A stretch of 7,692 bases of DNA from Acidimicrobiia bacterium (GTDB lineage: Bacteria; Actinomycetota; Acidimicrobiia; IMCC26256; BP-133): the NCBI GenBank assembly GCA_025934385.1, contig JAICYE010000087.1, positions 1 through 7,692 of the forward strand, written 5' to 3'. The notes under the pieces were generated by a model, which worked only from the letters and a program-made list of their open reading frames with translations, did not search any database and was not told the DNA's origin. Shown piece by piece: positions 4,830 through 7,692 of this stretch. Numbering within the stretch: the stretch's first letter is position 1; each line of letters begins with the position of its first letter. A program made the translations under genes and the position numbers.

Positions 4830-7692
4830 ATGGTGCCAACGCGACCGGCTGCTCGCAGGCTGTCCCTGCGCCGGGCCCTCGTCGCGGCCGTGGTGGCCGG
4901 GCTGTCGGTCGCCGGCGCCGTCACCGTCGTCGTCGGTCCGACCTCGGCGCCGGCGGGGGCAGACACGACGGCCTCGACGGACACGACGAGCAGCACCGAC
5001 CCGACCACGACGACCACCACCGAACCCAGTACGACCACGACGACCTGGGGCGTGGGCGGCAGCCCCACGGCCGTCCCCGGCGCGGCGCCCTCGGGACCGG
5101 CGGCTCCCGTCCAGGGCGTGCTGTTCGGCTCCCACGTGAAGACCGGCGGGAGCGCGTCGGCGCAGAAGAGCGGGGTGCAGGCGCTCGAGACCAAGCTCGG
5201 TCGCCAGCTGGCCATCGACCACTTCTACCACCCGTGGACAGACCCGTTCCCCACCACCCGGGAGCAGTGGGATTTCGACAACGGCCGCATCCCGATGATC
5301 TCGTGGGCCAAGACCTACGTCGATCAGATCGTCTCCGGCTCCCAGGACGCCTTCATCCGCCAGCGGGCCGACGCCATCGCCGCCCTCGGCCAGCCGCTGT
5401 TCATCCGCTGGTTCTGGGAGATGGAGGGCAACCGCAACCTGCAGTACTCCGAAACGCCGGCGCTCTACATCGCCGCCTGGCAGCGCATCGTGACGATCTT
5501 CCGCCAGGAGGGTGCCACCAACGTCGGCTGGGTGTGGTGCCCCGACGCCAGCAATTTCGCCAACGGCTCGTCCCAGCAGTACTACCCCGGTGACGACTAC
5601 GTCGACTGGGTCTGCGCCGACGGCTACGACTGGTACATGAAGCCGGGCGACAGTGACTCGTCGTTCAAGACCGTCTTCAGGAGCTTCTACGCCTGGGCGA
5701 TCACGACGGGCAAGCCGATCATGGTCGGGGAGTACGGCGTGATGGACGGCGGCCCGGCCGACCGCAAGGCGAACTGGGTCGACGCCGCCCGCGCCACGCT
5801 GAAGACCGACGACACCGCCATCGACGCCGTCGTGTACTTCAACTCCTACGGAAACGACGACGACGGCGTCTACCACGACTGGACGATGGATTCGTCCGCC
5901 GCCTCGCTGAACGCCTTCGCCCTCATGGGCGCCGACCCCTATTTCAACGGCGGCCCGCCGGTGCCGACACCGGACACGGTGATCTCCGCCGGCTCCGGTC
6001 CGACGGGCGCGGTGCGGGCGACGTCGGCCACGTTCGCCTTCTCCTCGCCGTCCGACCCCGCCGCCACGTTCGCCTGCCGGCTCGACGGCGCGGCCTTTTC
6101 CTTCACGCCCTGCACATCGCCGTTCACCGCCACCGGCCTGACCGACGGGACGCACACGTTCGAGGTCCGGGCCACCACCGCCGGCGGCACCGACCCGACC
6201 GCCGCAGGCAGGACGTGGACGGTCGACACGACCGGCCCGACGGTCAGCGGGCTCAGCCCGTCCGACGGCGCAACGAGCGTGGCCCGGGACGCGGTGGTCT
6301 CCGCCACGTTCTCGGAGCCGGTCGACCCCACGACGGTGTCGGCCTCGACGATCACGCTGACCGGACCAGGTGTCACCGCCGTCGCAGCGCCGGTCGCCTA
6401 TTCCGCCGCCAGCCGCAGCGTGACGGTGACACCGTCGACCCGGCTCGCCTTCAACACCACCTACACGGTCACGGTCAAGGGCGGCGCGACCGGCGTGGCC
6501 GACGTCCTCGGGAACCGCATGGCGTCCAACCGGGTGTGGAACTTCACCACCCTCCCGCCGCCGCCGGTGCCGAACACGTTCCTCAACAGCGGACCGGCCG
6601 ACCCGTCGGCCAGCGCCGCCGCCATCCTCACGTTCTCCTCGGACCAGCCGGACGCCGCCTTCCAGTGCCAGCTCGATGGCGGCGCTTTCACCGACTGCAC
6701 GTCGCCGGCTTCGCTGACCGGCCTGGCCGACGGGCCCCACACGTTCGCCGTGCGGGCCTGGACGATCGATGGCGGTACCGACCCCGATCCCGCCGTCCGC
6801 AGCTGGCGGGTCGACACCACGCCGCCGGCGGTGAGCGGCACGGCCCCGGCCGCCGGCGCCAGCGGCGTGGCCGTCGACGCCGCCGTCACGACCACCTTCC
6901 CGGAGGACGGCAACCCGGCGACGGTCACCGCCCCGACGTTCACGCTGCGGACGACCGCCGACGGCGCCGCCGTCCCGGCCACGGTGGCCTACGACCCGGG
7001 CAGCCGGACCGCCACGCTGACCCCGGCGGCGCCGCTGGCCCCGGGCAGCGCCTACACCGTCGACGTGGCCGGCGGGCCGGGCGGCGTGGCCGACCTGGCC
7101 GGCAACCGGCTGGCCGCCGACCGGGTGTGGGACTTCAGCACCTGGGCGCCGGTGCCCGACACGACGATCGACCGCCTCTCCGGCCCGTCCGGCACGGTGA
7201 CGGCCACGACGGCGTCGTTCGCCTTCTCCTCCGACCAGCCCGGTGCAGCCTTCCTCTGCCGCCTCGACGGCGGCACGGCGTCGGCCTGCACATCGCCGTG
7301 GTCCAGCGCGGTACCGCTGGCCGACGGGCCCCACACCTTCGAGGTCAGCGCCTGGACGATGTACGGCGGCGCCGATCCCGACCCGGCCCGACGGACATGG
7401 ACGGTCGACACCACCCCGCCGGCGGTGACGGCGGTGACGCCGGCCGACGGGAGCACCGCGGCGGGGACGACCGTGACGGTGCGGGCGACGTTCAGCGAAC
7501 CGGTGGCGCCGGCCACGCTGTCGTCCTCGACGTTCAGGCTGACCGGGGGCGGCGGAGCGGCCGTCGCCGGCACGGTCACCTGGGACGCCGCCACCGGCAG
7601 CGCCGTCCTCACCCCGTCGGCGCCGCTGCCGGCCGGAACCGGCTTCACCGCAACGGTCAACGGCGGCCCGGCCGGCGTCACCGACGTCGTCG
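4830..7692 (+). CDS. Secreted GH26-like glycoside hydrolase with tandem Ig-like modules, 3' end missing
   Basis: Probably an exported endo-acting polysaccharide hydrolase (beta-mannanase or related beta-glycanase type); the substrate is unproven. At least 954 codons are open to the right edge. Residues 1-44 form a signal peptide: an Arg-rich start, a hydrophobic core at 16-35, and an Ala-Gly-Ala cleavage site before Asp45. A Thr/Ser/Asp linker follows (about 45-72). Residues about 94-373 are the catalytic (beta/alpha)8 domain: FIRWFWEMEGN with predicted acid/base Glu197, VGWVWCPDA, YPGDDYVDWVCADGYDW, and PIMVGEYGV with predicted nucleophile Glu301. From residue 378 on, Ig-like A modules alternate with SbsA-type Big_5 B modules. 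ATG 4830 is the only ATG between an upstream in-frame TAA (4779) and the signal peptide; a GGGGG six bases before it is a weak ribosome site. GTG 4833 is an alternative. No cell-wall anchor is seen, but the C-terminus is outside. I am sure of a secreted GH-A-type enzyme, less sure of family GH26. Confidence 0.85.
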   Translation, partial: MVPTRPAARRLSLRRALVAAVVAGLSVAGAVTVVVGPTSAPAGADTTASTDTTSSTDPTTTTTTEPSTTTTTWGVGGSPTAVPGAAPSGPAAPVQGVLFGSHVKTGGSASAQKSGVQALETKLGRQLAIDHFYHPWTDPFPTTREQWDFDNGRIPMISWAKTYVDQIVSGSQDAFIRQRADAIAALGQPLFIRWFWEMEGNRNLQYSETPALYIAAWQRIVTIFRQEGATNVGWVWCPDASNFANGSSQQYYPGDDYVDWVCADGYDWYMKPGDSDSSFKTVFRSFYAWAITTGKPIMVGEYGVMDGGPADRKANWVDAARATLKTDDTAIDAVVYFNSYGNDDDGVYHDWTMDSSAASLNAFALMGADPYFNGGPPVPTPDTVISAGSGPTGAVRATSATFAFSSPSDPAATFACRLDGAAFSFTPCTSPFTATGLTDGTHTFEVRATTAGGTDPTAAGRTWTVDTTGPTVSGLSPSDGATSVARDAVVSATFSEPVDPTTVSASTITLTGPGVTAVAAPVAYSAASRSVTVTPSTRLAFNTTYTVTVKGGATGVADVLGNRMASNRVWNFTTLPPPPVPNTFLNSGPADPSASAAAILTFSSDQPDAAFQCQLDGGAFTDCTSPASLTGLADGPHTFAVRAWTIDGGTDPDPAVRSWRVDTTPPAVSGTAPAAGASGVAVDAAVTTTFPEDGNPATVTAPTFTLRTTADGAAVPATVAYDPGSRTATLTPAAPLAPGSAYTVDVAGGPGGVADLAGNRLAADRVWDFSTWAPVPDTTIDRLSGPSGTVTATTASFAFSSDQPGAAFLCRLDGGTASACTSPWSSAVPLADGPHTFEVSAWTMYGGADPDPARRTWTVDTTPPAVTAVTPADGSTAAGTTVTVRATFSEPVAPATLSSSTFRLTGGGGAAVAGTVTWDAATGSAVLTPSAPLPAGTGFTATVNGGPAGVTDVV
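5961..6566 (+). repeat. Ig-like module pair A1-B1 in the secreted hydrolase
   Basis: First period of the C-terminal array (residues about 378-579). A1 (5961-6239) has FAFSS, FACRLDGAAF, PCTSPF, DGTHTFEVRA and TWTVDTTGP; its two cysteines are placed to form a disulphide. B1 (6240-6566) reads like a Big_5 (SbsA Ig-like) domain: LSPSDGATSV, ATFSEPVDPTTV, a TYTVTVKGG strand, GVADVLGNRM and VWNFTT, then a short Pro-rich hinge. A1 is longer than the later A copies by six and three residues. Confidence 0.85.
6567..7151 (+). repeat. Ig-like module pair A2-B2 in the secreted hydrolase
   Basis: Second period, 585 bases. A2 (6567-6827) has LTFSSDQPDAAFQCQLDGG, DCTSPA, DGPHTFAVRAWT and WRVDTTPP, with the same cysteine pair. 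B2 (6828-7151) has TAPAAGASGV, YDPGSRTATLTP, AYTVDVAGG, GVADLAGNRL and VWDFST. B2 carries TTFPEDGNPATV where B1 has the more typical ATFSEPVDPTTV, so this edge loop has drifted. Conserved residues show the pair is a true protein repeat and not a recent DNA duplication, since the nucleotide sequence has diverged. Confidence 0.85.
7152..7692 (+). repeat. Ig-like module pair A3-B3 in the secreted hydrolase, cut by window end
   Basis: Third period. A3 (7152-7421) has FAFSSDQPGAAFLCRLDGG, ACTSPW, DGPHTFEVSAWT and TWTVDTTPP, and is closest to A2. B3 (from 7422) has TPADGSTAAG, ATFSEPVAPATL, FTATVNGG and GVTDVV, and stops where the GNR turn and WxF strand would follow. The array therefore continues past the window for at least the end of B3. 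Confidence 0.8.

Noticed and set aside
4322..5593. Plus-strand frame of 423 codons, including an ATG at 4763
   Set aside because: Arg/Gly/Pro-rich, out of frame with both hemY and the secreted hydrolase, whose motifs explain the same DNA. The ATG at 4763 leads only into this shadow frame.
3561..7334. Minus-strand open frame of 1257 codons, the longest closed frame in the window
   Set aside because: It is antisense to hemY, the gap and the secreted hydrolase, all supported by family motifs. Its translation is Gly/Arg/Val/Asp-rich low-complexity sequence with no recognisable domain, the usual shadow frame of GC-rich DNA.
5961..7692. Regular repeat array, considered as CRISPR or a DNA-level tandem repeat
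   Set aside because: The period is about 590 bases, in frame, and conserved at protein but not DNA level. It is a protein domain array.

Overview
The window is GC-rich, with third codon positions almost always G or C, tight GTGA gene overlaps and a high-GC Gram-positive style of secreted protein (Thr-rich linker, Ig-like modules). Together with a Bacillus-like hemE-hemH-hemY order, this suggests an actinobacterium. Acidimicrobiia or a related deep lineage is my best guess, but it is inference only.

Layout. (1) Positions 1-1213, minus strand: most of an aldehyde dehydrogenase gene whose C-terminal end lies beyond the left edge. (2) Positions 1214-1279: a short divergent promoter region with back-to-back -10-like elements. 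hemE appears to be leaderless. (3) Positions 1280-4697, plus strand: a three-gene haem operon, hemE, hemH/cpfC and hemY/cgoX, joined by two GTGA start/stop overlaps. (4) Positions 4698-4829: a 132-base gap holding a perfect 7-bp hairpin, a second small hairpin and a pair of imperfect direct repeats. (5) Positions 4830-7692, plus strand: the 5' part of a large secreted GH26-like glycoside hydrolase. It has a signal peptide, a Thr/Ser linker, a catalytic domain with both predicted catalytic glutamates, and an array of alternating Ig-like modules (A-B-A-B-A-B) still running when the window ends.

How the genes work together. HemE makes coproporphyrinogen III, CgoX (the hemY product) oxidises it to coproporphyrin III, and CpfC (the hemH product) inserts iron to give coprohaem. 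These are three consecutive steps of the coproporphyrin-dependent haem route of Gram-positive bacteria. The last enzyme, ChdC (HemQ), is not in the window. The aldehyde dehydrogenase and the secreted hydrolase have no evident functional link to haem synthesis.

The aldehyde dehydrogenase and the hydrolase are both open at a window edge, so neither shows as a closed reading frame. Several long closed frames on the opposite strand, including one of 1257 codons, are high-GC shadows. I see no mobile element, CRISPR array, tRNA or rRNA. The less ordinary points are the loss of the iron-contacting Tyr and of cluster cysteines in the ferrochelatase, the Trp beside the catalytic Glu of the hydrolase, the overlapping divergent promoter, and the structured repeat-bearing leader of the hydrolase gene.
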